DNA of 43,912 nucleotides, taken from assembly GCA_018365455.1 (NCBI GenBank), contig JAGZJZ010000053.1:1-43912 (forward strand), written 5' to 3'. Shown here one piece after another: positions 1 to 8,077 of the stretch. The notes beneath the pieces were generated by a model. That model was not told the DNA's origin and made no database searches. It saw only the letters and a program-made list of their open reading frames with translations. Position numbers and translations under genes: made by a program. Within the stretch, counting starts at the first letter, position 1. Every line of letters begins with the position of its first letter. This stretch comes from Clostridiales bacterium. Lineage in GTDB: Bacteria > Bacillota > Clostridia > Lachnospirales > Lachnospiraceae.

Positions 1-1
1 T

Positions 2-262
2 ATCTCCCCTCGTCATCTTAACAAACTGTTCAGTAAATATACACACATGAGCTTATTGAGTTATATTAACGTATTTCGCATGAACGAGGCTGTAAAATTA
101 ATGTCCAATCCACGCCTGACTCTTGCCGAAATAGCCTCTATGGTAGGTACCAATGATTCACAGCATTTTTCCAGATTATTTAAAGATATTATGGGAAGTT
201 CCCCAGGACAATATCGAAAGACTCTGATTAACGAAGATTTGAAGGACGGTAAAAAAATTTAA
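2..262 (+). CDS. AraC-family transcriptional regulator, C-terminal part (cut by window edge)
   Basis: The reading frame is open from base 2 and encodes about 86 residues, so this is the 3' end of a gene that starts outside the window. It begins inside the AraC helix-turn-helix region (SPRHLNKLFSKY, then a second helix region with SLLSYINVFRMNEAVKLM). The second HTH follows, with LTLAEIASMVGTNDSQHFSRLFKD and the G-x-SPGQYR signature close to the C-terminus, which is the usual end of this family. The effector domain is missing, so the ligand cannot be inferred. A typical member binds DNA as a sugar or stress regulator. It converges on the histidine operon and shares a terminator hairpin with it. 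An internal ATG at 47 is not the true start, because the HTH reads in frame through it. Confidence 0.88.
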   Translation: MSPRHLNKLFSKYTHMSLLSYINVFRMNEAVKLMSNPRLTLAEIASMVGTNDSQHFSRLFKDIMGSSPGQYRKTLINEDLKDGKKI

Positions 263-283
263 CCGAATCCTGAACAACATAAA

Positions 284-322
284 AGCCTCACAAACAATTC
301 TTTTAAAATTGTTTGTGAGGCT
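284..322. terminator. Bidirectional terminator between the AraC gene and the his operon
   Basis: A perfect 16-bp inverted repeat (AGCCTCACAAACAATT and its complement) with a 7-base loop lies between two converging genes. Read on the minus strand it is followed by TTTTATGTTGTT, a fair U-tract for ending the his transcript. Read on the plus strand it is followed by TAATTTATT, a weaker one. It most likely serves both genes. Confidence 0.9.
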
Positions 323-328
323 AATTTA

Positions 329-1618
329 TTACCTTTGAGCCAGTTCTTTTGTAATATCTTCCCAGGTAACGCCTCGCTCAACCATGAGCACCATTACATG
401 ATACAGGAAATCTGAAACCTCATACTTAATTTCTTCCGGGTCCGGATTTTTGGCTGCAATTACAATTTCCGTTGCTTCCTCGCCAACTTTCTTAAGTATT
501 TTATCGATTCCCTTATCGAAGAGGTAATTTGTATAGGATCCTTCTTTCGGATGGTCTTTCCGGTCTTTGATTACCCCATATACATCCTCGAATACTTTCA
601 TTGGATTGGTATTGTCATATTCTTTCTTCACCAGATCCCGGTAGAAACAGCTCTGGTGCCCTGTATGGCAGGCTGCTCCCACCTGGGAAACTTTCGCCAG
701 AATTGTATCATTATCACAGTCGATAGAAAGTTCTTTCACATACTGCAGATGTCCGCTTGTAAGCCCCTTTGTCCAGAGTTCATTACGGCTTCTGCTCCAG
801 TATGTCATTTTGCCTGTCTTGATCGTGGTATCGAATGCCTGCTCATTCATATAAGCCATCATCAGTACTTCCTGGGTCTTATAATCCTGAACAACTACCG
901 GCATCATCCCATCGGAATTCAATTTAAAATCCGACCAGTTCAGGGCGCTTTCATAAGTATTCACCGCAATGCCGCGCCTCTTCAGTTCTGACTTTAATTC
1001 CATCAGGTCAATGGCTGGATCTGATAAAAGGTTGCCCGATACCCCGGATACCTGCTCAATGGATAACAGGGCAATCATTTTTTCCTTGTCAAGCAGGGAA
1101 AGAATCGGAACTGCGCCTACGGATACGGCACTTACTGCCTCGTACAAATGAAGGTTGTCACCCAATAACAGTACTTCACTTGTATAGGTCTCCAAAAGCT
1201 CTTTCTGTTCGTTTAACAATGCAAAATTATCTGCACATGCCGCAATTTTCTCTCTTCCAAAGCGTTTTGATACTTCCGGCATTAAATCCAGATTGCTTTT
1301 CTTTGCCATATTTAAAAAGGCTTTTTTACAGCCGGCATAGATCAGTTTTTTTACATCTTCCACTCTTTTTATATTTCCGCCGCCCAGAATGGGAATATCT
1401 ATTTCTCTGGAAATTTCTTTGATGAGCTTTAAGGACTGATCATGTTCCCTGTCCGTGTTGGATAAATCAAAAATAATCAGTTCATCCGCACCATTATTGC
1501 TGTAATGCTGGGCGAGCTTCACCACATCCCCGTCAGCAAATACGCGGTTATCCAAAAACCCGGTTACGGCAATTCCATTCTTAATAAAAATATGAGGTAT
1601 TAATTTCTTATGTATCAT
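329..1618 (-). CDS. hisIE: Phosphoribosyl-AMP cyclohydrolase / phosphoribosyl-ATP pyrophosphatase (HisIE) with an N-terminal degenerate HisA/HisF-like barrel
   Basis: This 429-residue protein has three parts. Residues 1-225 resemble the HisA/HisF half-barrel enzymes, with the first phosphate loop kept (LGGG, 78-81). Residues 227-330 are HisI: the zinc cysteines C301, C317 and C324 have the family spacing, and D300/D302/D304 supply the metal-binding acids. Residues 342-429 are HisE, with the KVGEEATEIVIAAKN helix and ExxD features of the MazG-like fold. HisE hydrolyses PR-ATP and HisI opens PR-AMP, histidine steps 2 and 3. By eye against HisF, the first catalytic Asp (D11) is Phe here, the second (D130) is kept, and the second phosphate loop (SGG) is SLL. 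The barrel is therefore probably not an active HisA or HisF. The start is fixed by a TAATG overlap with hisB and a GGGAG ribosome site six bases upstream. Ordinary HisIE proteins are about 200 residues. Confidence 0.93.
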   Translation of the reverse strand: MIHKKLIPHIFIKNGIAVTGFLDNRVFADGDVVKLAQHYSNNGADELIIFDLSNTDREHDQSLKLIKEISREIDIPILGGGNIKRVEDVKKLIYAGCKKAFLNMAKKSNLDLMPEVSKRFGREKIAACADNFALLNEQKELLETYTSEVLLLGDNLHLYEAVSAVSVGAVPILSLLDKEKMIALLSIEQVSGVSGNLLSDPAIDLMELKSELKRRGIAVNTYESALNWSDFKLNSDGMMPVVVQDYKTQEVLMMAYMNEQAFDTTIKTGKMTYWSRSRNELWTKGLTSGHLQYVKELSIDCDNDTILAKVSQVGAACHTGHQSCFYRDLVKKEYDNTNPMKVFEDVYGVIKDRKDHPKEGSYTNYLFDKGIDKILKKVGEEATEIVIAAKNPDPEEIKYEVSDFLYHVMVLMVERGVTWEDITKELAQR

Positions 1619-2205
1619 TACAAACTCCCTTTCGTCGATAACACGTCCATTATTCTGGAATCATAAGTAACTGCTTCGTCTAAAGCCTTGGCAAACGCCT
1701 TGAACATTGCTTCCGCCATATGGTGGTTATTCCCCGGCGTCAAGACCTTCATATGCAGGTTCATTGCCGCCGCATAGGAAACTGCATAGAAAAACTCTTT
1801 TACCATCTCCGTATCCATGTCTCCCATACGGTCTGATGTAAAAGCTGCATCGTAGGACAGATACGGCCTGCCGCCTAAGTCAATGGCGCAAAGCACCAGG
1901 GTTTCATCCATGGGAAGAATCCTATCCCCATAACGGCGTATCCCCTTTTTGTCCCCCACAGCTTCCCGGATAGCCGTACCCAGTACAATTCCGGTATCTT
2001 CGATAGTATGGTGGCAGTCCACGTCCAGATCACCGGTTACCTGGACCTGAAGATCAAATAGTCCATGCCTGGTGAAGCCGTCCAGCATGTGGTCAAAAAA
2101 ACCGATGCCGGTATGGATATCTGATTTCCCCGTGCCGTCCAGATCCAGGGTAAGACTGATCTGCGTTTCCCGGGTGTTTCGCTCTATTGTTTTTATCCTG
2201 GTCAT
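1618..2205 (-). CDS. hisB: Imidazoleglycerol-phosphate dehydratase HisB
   Basis: This 195-residue monofunctional HisB converts imidazole glycerol phosphate to imidazole acetol phosphate, histidine step 6. The length matches the family, and there is no HisB-N phosphatase domain. The two metal-binding motifs are visible: HHTIEDTGIVLG in the middle and NNHHMAEAMFKAFA towards the C-terminus, plus the GIGFFDHML motif near residue 34. AGGAGG lies seven bases before the ATG. The gene follows hisD by nine bases and overlaps the start of hisIE by one base (TAATG), so translation is probably coupled. No unusual residues were seen. Confidence 0.97.
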   Translation of the reverse strand: MTRIKTIERNTRETQISLTLDLDGTGKSDIHTGIGFFDHMLDGFTRHGLFDLQVQVTGDLDVDCHHTIEDTGIVLGTAIREAVGDKKGIRRYGDRILPMDETLVLCAIDLGGRPYLSYDAAFTSDRMGDMDTEMVKEFFYAVSYAAAMNLHMKVLTPGNNHHMAEAMFKAFAKALDEAVTYDSRIMDVLSTKGSL

Positions 2206-2214
2206 ATATGCCTC

Positions 2215-3507
2215 CTATTTTTCAAAGCGGACTTTAATAGAATTCGCATGGGCGGTGAGCTGTTCCGCTGTTGCAAATTTAATAATGTCCTCATGAATTG
2301 GTTCCAGCGCTTCTCTGGAATAATAAATAATACTGGATTTTTTTATAAAATCATCCACGCTTAAAGGGGAAAAGAACTTTGCAGTGCCATTGGTTGGCAG
2401 TACGTGGTTTGGTCCTGCAAAATAATCACCCAAAGGCTCGCTGCTGTACTCTCCGATAAAAATAGCTCCCGCATTTTTAATCTTGGTCATCACCTGGAAA
2501 GGATCTTTTGTAACGATTTCCAGATGTTCCGATGCAATTTCATTGACCGTATCAATGGCATCTTCCATATTTTCCGCCACTAAAATATAGCCGTAATTAT
2601 CAAGGGATTTTTGAATAATCTCTTTTCTGGATAATTCTGCAGTAAACGCATCCACTTCTTTAGACACTTTATCTGCCAGTTCACGACTGGTTGTAATAAG
2701 AATTGCGGAAGCCATCTCATCATGCTCCGCCTGGGATAACAGGTCGGCCGCAACAAATCTGGGATTAGCTGTCTCATCTGCGAGAACCAGAATTTCACTG
2801 GGACCTGCAACAGAATCAATGCTCACATGTCCGTAGACTGCTTTTTTCGCCAGCGCCACATAAATATTGCCGGGTCCTACAATTTTATCTACCCTTGGAA
2901 TGCTCTCCGTACCAAATGCAAGTGCCGCAATTGCCTGGGCGCCGCCAGTCTTATAGACTTCATCCGCACCAGCCTCATGGGCTGCCACAAGGGTGGAGGG
3001 ATTAACTTTACCATCTTTACCGGGAGGGGTAGTCATAATAATCTTCTCTACGCCTGCTGCCTTAGCAGGCACAATATTCATTAAAACAGAAGACGGATAA
3101 ACTGCCTTGCCTCCCGGAACATAAACCCCTACCTTTGACAATGCTATCACCTTTTGGCCCAGCATCGTTCCATCGGGTTTGCTGTCAAACCAGCTGTACT
3201 GGCGCTGCTTTTCATGATAGGAGCGAATATTTACCAGGGCCTTTCGGATCACCTCTACCAGGCTTTTATCCACCTGTTCATATGCTTCTCTGATTTCCTC
3301 TTCCGTCACCCGGATATTCTCAGGACCTATATCTGCTCCGTCGAAGCGCTTTGTATAGTCAAAGATCGCCTGATCCCTGTTATTTTTAACATTCTGGATA
3401 ATTTCTGCAACACGGCCTTCAAACTCTCCATAGCTGTTAGGACTGCGCTTCAAGAGGTCTTCCAGTACATTCTGCATGGTATCCTTCGTCAATTCAACAA
3501 TTCTCAT
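2215..3507 (-). CDS. hisD: Histidinol dehydrogenase HisD
   Basis: This 430-residue protein is full family length. It oxidises histidinol to histidine in two NAD-dependent steps, the last reactions of the pathway. Visible motifs are the glycine-rich VGVYVPGGKAVYPSSVLMN segment (about 126-144), IVGPGNIYVA, DSVAGPSEILV, the zinc-site QAEHDE (Q259, H262) and the catalytic pair E327-H328 in ASEHLE. The start ATG is five bases after AGGAGG. It sits between hisG (25-base gap) and hisB, and its stop codon overlaps the hisB ribosome site. It is a standard enzyme with nothing missing. Confidence 0.98.
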   Translation of the reverse strand: MRIVELTKDTMQNVLEDLLKRSPNSYGEFEGRVAEIIQNVKNNRDQAIFDYTKRFDGADIGPENIRVTEEEIREAYEQVDKSLVEVIRKALVNIRSYHEKQRQYSWFDSKPDGTMLGQKVIALSKVGVYVPGGKAVYPSSVLMNIVPAKAAGVEKIIMTTPPGKDGKVNPSTLVAAHEAGADEVYKTGGAQAIAALAFGTESIPRVDKIVGPGNIYVALAKKAVYGHVSIDSVAGPSEILVLADETANPRFVAADLLSQAEHDEMASAILITTSRELADKVSKEVDAFTAELSRKEIIQKSLDNYGYILVAENMEDAIDTVNEIASEHLEIVTKDPFQVMTKIKNAGAIFIGEYSSEPLGDYFAGPNHVLPTNGTAKFFSPLSVDDFIKKSSIIYYSREALEPIHEDIIKFATAEQLTAHANSIKVRFEK

Positions 3508-3532
3508 AATAACCTCCTACGTTTTTCTGATC

Positions 3533-4168
3533 TTATAAGACTGCTTTTAAATCGGTTAAAAGCTTCGTAATTCTGTCATTTTCCATCTTCATGCTCACCT
3601 GGTTCACCACTACCCTTGCAGATAACGGACAGATTTCTTCTAAAATCTCCAGCCCATTCTCCTTAAGCGTGGAACCCGTCTCCACAATATCCACGATCAC
3701 TTCCGAAAGTCCCACAATGGGAGCTAACTCAATGGAGCCGTTCAGTTTAATGATTTCTACCGTCTGATGCTTTTTATTATAAAAATAATCTTTTGCAATA
3801 TTCGGGTATTTCGTGGCAACCCGGATCAATTCCTGATGCTTTAATAATTCCTTTGCAGATGCCGGACCGCAGACACACATCCTGCATTTGCCGAATCCCA
3901 AATCCAGAACTTCATACAATTTTCTCTGTTCCTCAGCGATGGTATCTTTTCCTACAATACCGATATCAGCCGCACCATACTCTACGTAAGTAGGTACATC
4001 AGGTCCTTTTGACAGGAAGAATTTCAGCTTCAGCTCTTCATTTACAAAAATCAGCTTCCTGCTGGTTGGATCTTTCATTTCTTCACAGGTGATTCCTATT
4101 TTTTCAAAGACCTCCAGGGTCTGTTTTGCCAATCGTCCTTTTCCAAGGGCAAACGTTAAATATCTCAT
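3533..4168 (-). CDS. hisG: ATP phosphoribosyltransferase, short form HisG
   Basis: This 211-residue catalytic subunit joins ATP and PRPP, the committed step of histidine synthesis. The N-terminus MRYLTFALGKGRLAKQTLE is typical of HisG-S, as are the ADIGIVGKD segment and the late VDIVETGSTLKENGLEI PRPP-binding stretch. The short form lacks the C-terminal regulatory domain and needs HisZ, which is encoded just upstream. Three ATGs follow one another (4174, 4171, 4168) after a GGAGG. The third has the best spacing (six bases) and gives the expected N-terminus, so it was chosen. Longer in-frame extensions carry no family similarity. Confidence 0.96.
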   Translation of the reverse strand: MRYLTFALGKGRLAKQTLEVFEKIGITCEEMKDPTSRKLIFVNEELKLKFFLSKGPDVPTYVEYGAADIGIVGKDTIAEEQRKLYEVLDLGFGKCRMCVCGPASAKELLKHQELIRVATKYPNIAKDYFYNKKHQTVEIIKLNGSIELAPIVGLSEVIVDIVETGSTLKENGLEILEEICPLSARVVVNQVSMKMENDRITKLLTDLKAVL

Positions 4169-4208
4169 CATCATCCTCCAGTGCTGCATATACTGCAGCT
4201 TTATCATT

Positions 4209-5468
4209 CTATGACAATAGCGCCATAAGTCCCGCCGGTTTCGCTACCTTCGTTTCGGTGTTTACAGACAGAATTCTATCCTTATCTTCGAAGTACAGGA
4301 TCTCATTAATACGGCTTCGCCTTGCAAAGGTCAGATAATCCTCTAAGTCCAGGCTTTCCTTCTGACAGATCAGTTCCACATAATTGTTCTCTATCCGAAG
4401 ATGCTTCGCCAGTGTAATCGCTTCTTTTCTCTGCTCTTTTTTGTATAAAATCAAGCGGTTTACCTGCTCTGACGGTACATCTATTTTCTGTCTGGAAAGG
4501 GCGGTCAGAAGCTGATCCACAACCACAACAAACCCAATTGACGGTGCATCTTTTCCGAAATGCCCCATCATATGGTCGTAACGTCCCCCTTTTACGATGG
4601 CATCACCTGTTCCGAAGGTATAACCCCGGAAAATAATGCCGGTATAGTACATATATTTACTGATCATCCCCAGATCAAAGGAAACATATTTTTCCACACC
4701 GTAATATTTTAAAATTCCATATAATTCTTCCAGTCTTGCAATTGCCTTTAAGGCTCCCTGGTTGGATGTAAGGAGTTTTGCACGTTCCAGTGCATCCACG
4801 GTTCCAAACAGCTGAGGCAGAGTTGCAAACACATTCTTTAATTCTTCACTGATATTCTGTTCGGACAGCAGCTCTTCCACGCCAAACATATTTTTATTGG
4901 AAATCAACTCCCGCAGTTCTTCTTCTGTCTCTTCATCGATTCCCGCTTCTGTCATCAGGCTTTTGAAAAATTCCACGTGTCCGATGCTGATCTGGAAATC
5001 TTTAAGCCCTGCATTTCGCAGTGTCTCAATGACCAGTGTAATAATCTCCGCATCTGCGTCTACACTGTCGTCTCCGATAAATTCTGCTCCCAGCTGGGTT
5101 GTTTCTTTTAAACGGCCCTGGTAACTTGAATTATTAATAAAGGTATTACCCATATAACAAAGGCGGATGGAAAGATCTTCTTCCGTAAAATACTTCGCCG
5201 CTGCCCTGGCAATAGAAGGGGTGAAATCGGGGCGCAGCACCAGTGTATTTCCTTCCCGGTCAAAAAATTTATACAGATCCTTGGATGGAATGGTTCCCAC
5301 ATCCTGACCAAATACATCAAAATATTCAAAGGTAGGCGTTTCAATATCCCGATAGCCATAGGATTTCAGGACTTTATGCAGTTTGTCCTGTAAAGTAAGT
5401 TTCTTTTCACATTCTGCATTGTAAATATCCCTGACACCTTCCGGCGTATGTAATAATCGTTGATTCAT
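4209..5468 (-). CDS. hisZ: ATP phosphoribosyltransferase regulatory subunit HisZ
   Basis: This 419-residue protein is a histidyl-tRNA-synthetase paralogue that lost aminoacylation and instead completes and regulates short HisG as a hetero-octamer. It starts MNQRLLHTPEGVRDIYN, and the class II synthetase motif 2 region is visible (LYKFFDREGNTLVLRPDFT). SIARAAAKYF and the late GIIFRGYTFGTGDAIVKGGRYD also match HisZ, and no anticodon-binding domain of full HisRS type follows. It is the first gene of the his operon. The start at 5468 has AGAGGAG six bases upstream. An in-frame ATG 11 codons earlier lacks a ribosome site. Confidence 0.95.
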   Translation of the reverse strand: MNQRLLHTPEGVRDIYNAECEKKLTLQDKLHKVLKSYGYRDIETPTFEYFDVFGQDVGTIPSKDLYKFFDREGNTLVLRPDFTPSIARAAAKYFTEEDLSIRLCYMGNTFINNSSYQGRLKETTQLGAEFIGDDSVDADAEIITLVIETLRNAGLKDFQISIGHVEFFKSLMTEAGIDEETEEELRELISNKNMFGVEELLSEQNISEELKNVFATLPQLFGTVDALERAKLLTSNQGALKAIARLEELYGILKYYGVEKYVSFDLGMISKYMYYTGIIFRGYTFGTGDAIVKGGRYDHMMGHFGKDAPSIGFVVVVDQLLTALSRQKIDVPSEQVNRLILYKKEQRKEAITLAKHLRIENNYVELICQKESLDLEDYLTFARRSRINEILYFEDKDRILSVNTETKVAKPAGLMALLS

Positions 5469-5507
5469 TTTTCTCTCCTCTTTCTGAAAATCAAATTTCA
5501 TTTCACT

Positions 5508-5527
5508 TTATCACATTAACGTGATAA
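5508..5527. promoter_or_regulatory. Palindrome in the his operon 5' leader (candidate operator)
   Basis: TTATCAC and GTGATAA face each other across six bases, about 30-45 bases downstream of the his -10 box and 40 bases before hisZ. The position fits a repressor roadblock site or a small RNA hairpin. The binding protein is unknown. No T-box-like leader is present, because the leader is only about 80 bases long. Confidence 0.5.
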
Positions 5528-5553
5528 TTCACTACTATATAAAATTATTTTTC

Positions 5554-5582
5554 ATTATAATAGATGTATGAAAAAATGTCAA
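5554..5582 (-). promoter_or_regulatory. Sigma-A promoter of the his operon
   Basis: TTGACA (5582-5577) and TATAAT (5559-5554) are separated by exactly 17 bases, a consensus vegetative promoter pointing into hisZ. The TGA inside TTGACA is the recU stop codon, so the operon is packed directly against its upstream neighbour. Confidence 0.92.
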
Positions 5583-6112
5583 TCCCTCATATCTAAATCC
5601 TTTTGCAGTGCATCTAAGTAAGGAACCAGAATACCGCCTTTACTTTCCAGCTTAAATTCCTGTGGCAGTTCTTCATAGCGGAAGCTTTTTCTGCCCCCCT
5701 CTTCTGCCCTTTTCCAGAAAAATTTTACCCGTTCAAAAGGCAGATAAAATATTTCATTTTTTTTGGAATAGTAAATTATCAAAAAAGAAATTCCGCCCTG
5801 CTGCTCAAATGTCCCCATAAACTGAACCTGATGTTCATGAATATTCTGCAGTGCAAACGTATCCGCATTACACTCCTTTGCATCAAAGCAAACAGGGATT
5901 CCCTGTACCGCGCCTATATAATCAACGGTACTTTTCTGTTCAAAATATGCCAGCGTTATATGCCGGTTTTCTTTATCAATTCGGATGGGGGTAATGGGAG
6001 TAGGGATTTTCTGAATCAATGCAAGCCCCTTTTCCTGATACTGTTCGTTGGAACGGTTAATTAAGTCTTCCAGTGTGGATCCCCGAAGCCCTCTTGAATT
6101 CCATGTTGCCAT
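5579..6112 (-). CDS. recU: Holliday junction resolvase RecU
   Basis: This 177-residue Firmicutes resolvase cuts four-way junctions during recombination and chromosome segregation. The N-terminal RGxxLEDLIN motif is visible (residues 7-18), then KIPTPI. The nuclease core has STVDY and FDAKE, where D, the acidic residue and K form the metal site. The usual EAK is DAK here, a conservative change. The LQNIHEHQ stretch and FFWKRA near the C-terminus also match RecU. An AAAGGAA ribosome site precedes the ATG. The stop codon lies inside the his promoter. A purine-rich 225-base leader separates it from the rlu gene, whose terminator suggests RecU has its own promoter. I did not find a convincing one. 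Confidence 0.95.
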   Translation of the reverse strand: MATWNSRGLRGSTLEDLINRSNEQYQEKGLALIQKIPTPITPIRIDKENRHITLAYFEQKSTVDYIGAVQGIPVCFDAKECNADTFALQNIHEHQVQFMGTFEQQGGISFLIIYYSKKNEIFYLPFERVKFFWKRAEEGGRKSFRYEELPQEFKLESKGGILVPYLDALQKDLDMRD

Positions 6113-6170
6113 CTGGATATTCCTTTCTGTTTTTCACCTTCTGTTTATGTTACTTTTTATATACTTCACT

Positions 6171-6246
6171 ATTTGTATTATTGCTTTCTATTTATGTTTC
6201 TTTCTTATTTTCAATATTTGTTTTATTACTTTCTATTTTTGTCTTC
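6171..6246. repeat. Imperfect direct repeat in the recU leader
   Basis: Two copies of about 31 bases (6171-6202 and 6216-6246), starting ATTTGTATTATTGCTTTC and ATTTGTTTTATTACTTTC, occur 45 bases apart in a strongly pyrimidine-rich stretch (purine-rich on the recU strand). It looks like local slippage or duplication. No protein site is recognised. Confidence 0.55.
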
Positions 6247-6337
6247 TAATCGTAATACTTTTTACGCTCTAGTTTATTTTACTCCAAAATTGACGCATCT
6301 TCAAGCACATTGAAAAAGCTATGCCGATTATTCACAT

Positions 6338-6370
6338 AAAAAAAGCAGTCAATCGTAATCAATCAACTGC
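6338..6370 (-). terminator. Intrinsic terminator after the RluC-family gene
   Basis: On the minus strand GCAGTTGATT pairs with GATTGACTGC (10 bp, three G-T pairs) around a six-base loop and is followed by seven T. The hairpin includes the stop codon of the pseudouridine synthase gene. Confidence 0.88.
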
Positions 6371-7364
6371 CAGAATTACATCCTGCATTTACATCAAATA
6401 CTTTTCCAATTACATTCTCAAAAATAGGAGGGACTTTCGCCGTAAATTCTCTTCCGGAGAGGTATTCCAGATCCCCTTTTATTTGCGGCATTACCAGCTG
6501 GTAAGAATGCAGCATTTGATATTTCACCCCATAGGACGCTTCATATTTCTGGTTAACTTTCCGGTTTCCGTATTTGGAGTCGCCGATAATGGGATGCCCG
6601 ATGGATGCCAGGTGGGCACGGATCTGATGGGACCTGCCTGTGATCAGCCAGACTTTTAATAAAGTAACCCCATTCTTTCTTTCCAGAGGCGTATACCGGG
6701 TGTGTATGGGCAACGCACCCTCTGTGTCCTCCCGGCTGATCTGCACCTTATTTTGCTTCTCATCTTTGGTGAGCCAGCCATCGATGGTTTGCTCACCCGC
6801 CACTTCTCCGGATACCAGACAGAGGTAATATTTGTGCAGGCTCCTGTCCTTGAACACCTCCGCCATAGTCTGAAGCCCAGTCAGGGATTTCCCTGCTACG
6901 ATCAAACCACTTGTATTGCGGTCTAAACGGTTGCAGACTGCCGGGCGGAAAGTCCTAAGCTCTTCACTGGTAATCTGATTGGATTCCAGCAGGTAGGCGA
7001 GCATTTCTTCATTTATAGAAATATCACTGCTCTTTGCCTTTTGGGAAAGCATATTTGCCGGTTTGTTCAATAGGAGAATGTGCTTGTCTTCATAGATTAC
7101 CTGTAGTTTTCTGCTCTTATTTATTTTTGGAATATCTTCATTTTTCTTTGAAAATTTATCAAAGGTTTCATCAGAAAGAAAAAACCGTATTTCATCATGA
7201 AGTGCGGTCTTTTCATTTCCATTGGCTTTTTTGTCATTCAGCGTGATATTTTTTTTGCGAAGCATTTTATAGACGAAGCTTTTGGGTGCTTCACTTAAAT
7301 ATTTTGCCAGCAGCTTGTCCAGACGCTGCCCTGCTTCATTTTCATTTACAATCACTAATTTCAT
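6363..7364 (-). CDS. RluC/RluD-family 23S rRNA pseudouridine synthase
   Basis: This 333-residue RluA-superfamily enzyme isomerises uridine in large-subunit rRNA. Residues 1-70 form an S4-like RNA-binding domain (GQRLDKLLAKYL). The catalytic motif NRLDRNTSGLIV carries D148, and the later LLKVWLITGRSHQIRAHLA motif is typical of the family. The length fits RluC/RluD. The exact target uridines cannot be read from sequence, so no symbol is given. AAAGGG lies seven bases before the ATG. It is the last gene of a same-strand run (rsmF-like to here) and ends in a terminator. Confidence 0.93.
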   Translation of the reverse strand: MKLVIVNENEAGQRLDKLLAKYLSEAPKSFVYKMLRKKNITLNDKKANGNEKTALHDEIRFFLSDETFDKFSKKNEDIPKINKSRKLQVIYEDKHILLLNKPANMLSQKAKSSDISINEEMLAYLLESNQITSEELRTFRPAVCNRLDRNTSGLIVAGKSLTGLQTMAEVFKDRSLHKYYLCLVSGEVAGEQTIDGWLTKDEKQNKVQISREDTEGALPIHTRYTPLERKNGVTLLKVWLITGRSHQIRAHLASIGHPIIGDSKYGNRKVNQKYEASYGVKYQMLHSYQLVMPQIKGDLEYLSGREFTAKVPPIFENVIGKVFDVNAGCNSGS

Positions 7365-7405
7365 CTCTATACCCTTTTCATCTTTCCCAGCTAAGCTGCT
7401 TTTTC

Positions 7406-8011
7406 TTAAAGAGAAATCGCCAGGATCACGTGCTTCATCAGTTCACTTCTGCTAAGATCCGGATAATCTTCGCTGGGCGTAAAACTTCCTTCTGCTTCCA
7501 GTTCGTCCTTTCGCTGGTAAAGCATATCAACCCTTTCCAGATAGCGTTTTAAATCGGTGAATATCTTCACATTGGACTTATAGCCGTTGCCTTTCAGGAT
7601 CTCCTTAATATGCTTTTCCGCAAAGGAAGGATCCACCTTTGCGCTGCTGGTAAAACCGATCACATTTGTACCGCATATAACCAGACTGTCAATAGGCGTA
7701 TTCTTCTCATATGCAGTCACGGTCAGTTCATAGGCGCATACCAGATCTTTAACATGGGACTGAATCTCCCGGTAATGTTCTTCGCTTATAGGTTTCTGCA
7801 TCAGCATCATTACCATACCCACGGCAGAACGGCTGGCCGGAAGGCATCCCATAACTGCCACAAAGGTAAACATATTCAATCTTGTACCTGTCTGAATCAA
7901 ACCGGTGACAAATATCACAACCGGAATCAAGAACAGAATAAATGTAATCAGCCCCCGCTTTTTCTTCTGAGAAAGAATATAACCCCTTTTTCCCTTTGAA
8001 ACTTTCTTCAT
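7406..8011 (-). CDS. Conserved hypothetical membrane protein
   Basis: This 201-residue protein has a basic N-terminus (KKVSKGKRGYILSQKKKRG), then two hydrophobic segments at about 22-42 and 46-68 that form a membrane hairpin. A soluble C-terminal part of about 130 residues follows, ending in a charged region and LMKHVILAISL. No catalytic motif is recognised, and I know no named family for it. The start at 8011 has GAGGAG seven bases upstream. An ATG five codons earlier lies inside that ribosome site and is rejected. It sits between the YgiQ and RluC-type genes on the same strand, so it is probably cotranscribed with RNA-related genes. That is weak evidence for function. Confidence 0.8.
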   Translation of the reverse strand: MKKVSKGKRGYILSQKKKRGLITFILFLIPVVIFVTGLIQTGTRLNMFTFVAVMGCLPASRSAVGMVMMLMQKPISEEHYREIQSHVKDLVCAYELTVTAYEKNTPIDSLVICGTNVIGFTSSAKVDPSFAEKHIKEILKGNGYKSNVKIFTDLKRYLERVDMLYQRKDELEAEGSFTPSEDYPDLSRSELMKHVILAISL

Positions 8012-8077
8012 GCGTAATCTCCTCATATTTCTACTTATTTTTCTGCAGTTATTTATGCCCGGACAGAGGGTAATTCA

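Noticed and set aside
551..991. Plus-strand frame of 146 codons opposite hisIE
   Set aside because: It is a shadow of hisIE without a ribosome site. The minus-strand frame has full domain matches.
4169..4207. Longer HisG N-terminus starting at 4207
   Set aside because: The 13 extra residues are not HisG-like, and the ribosome site lies downstream of that ATG, just before the ATG cluster at 4174-4168.
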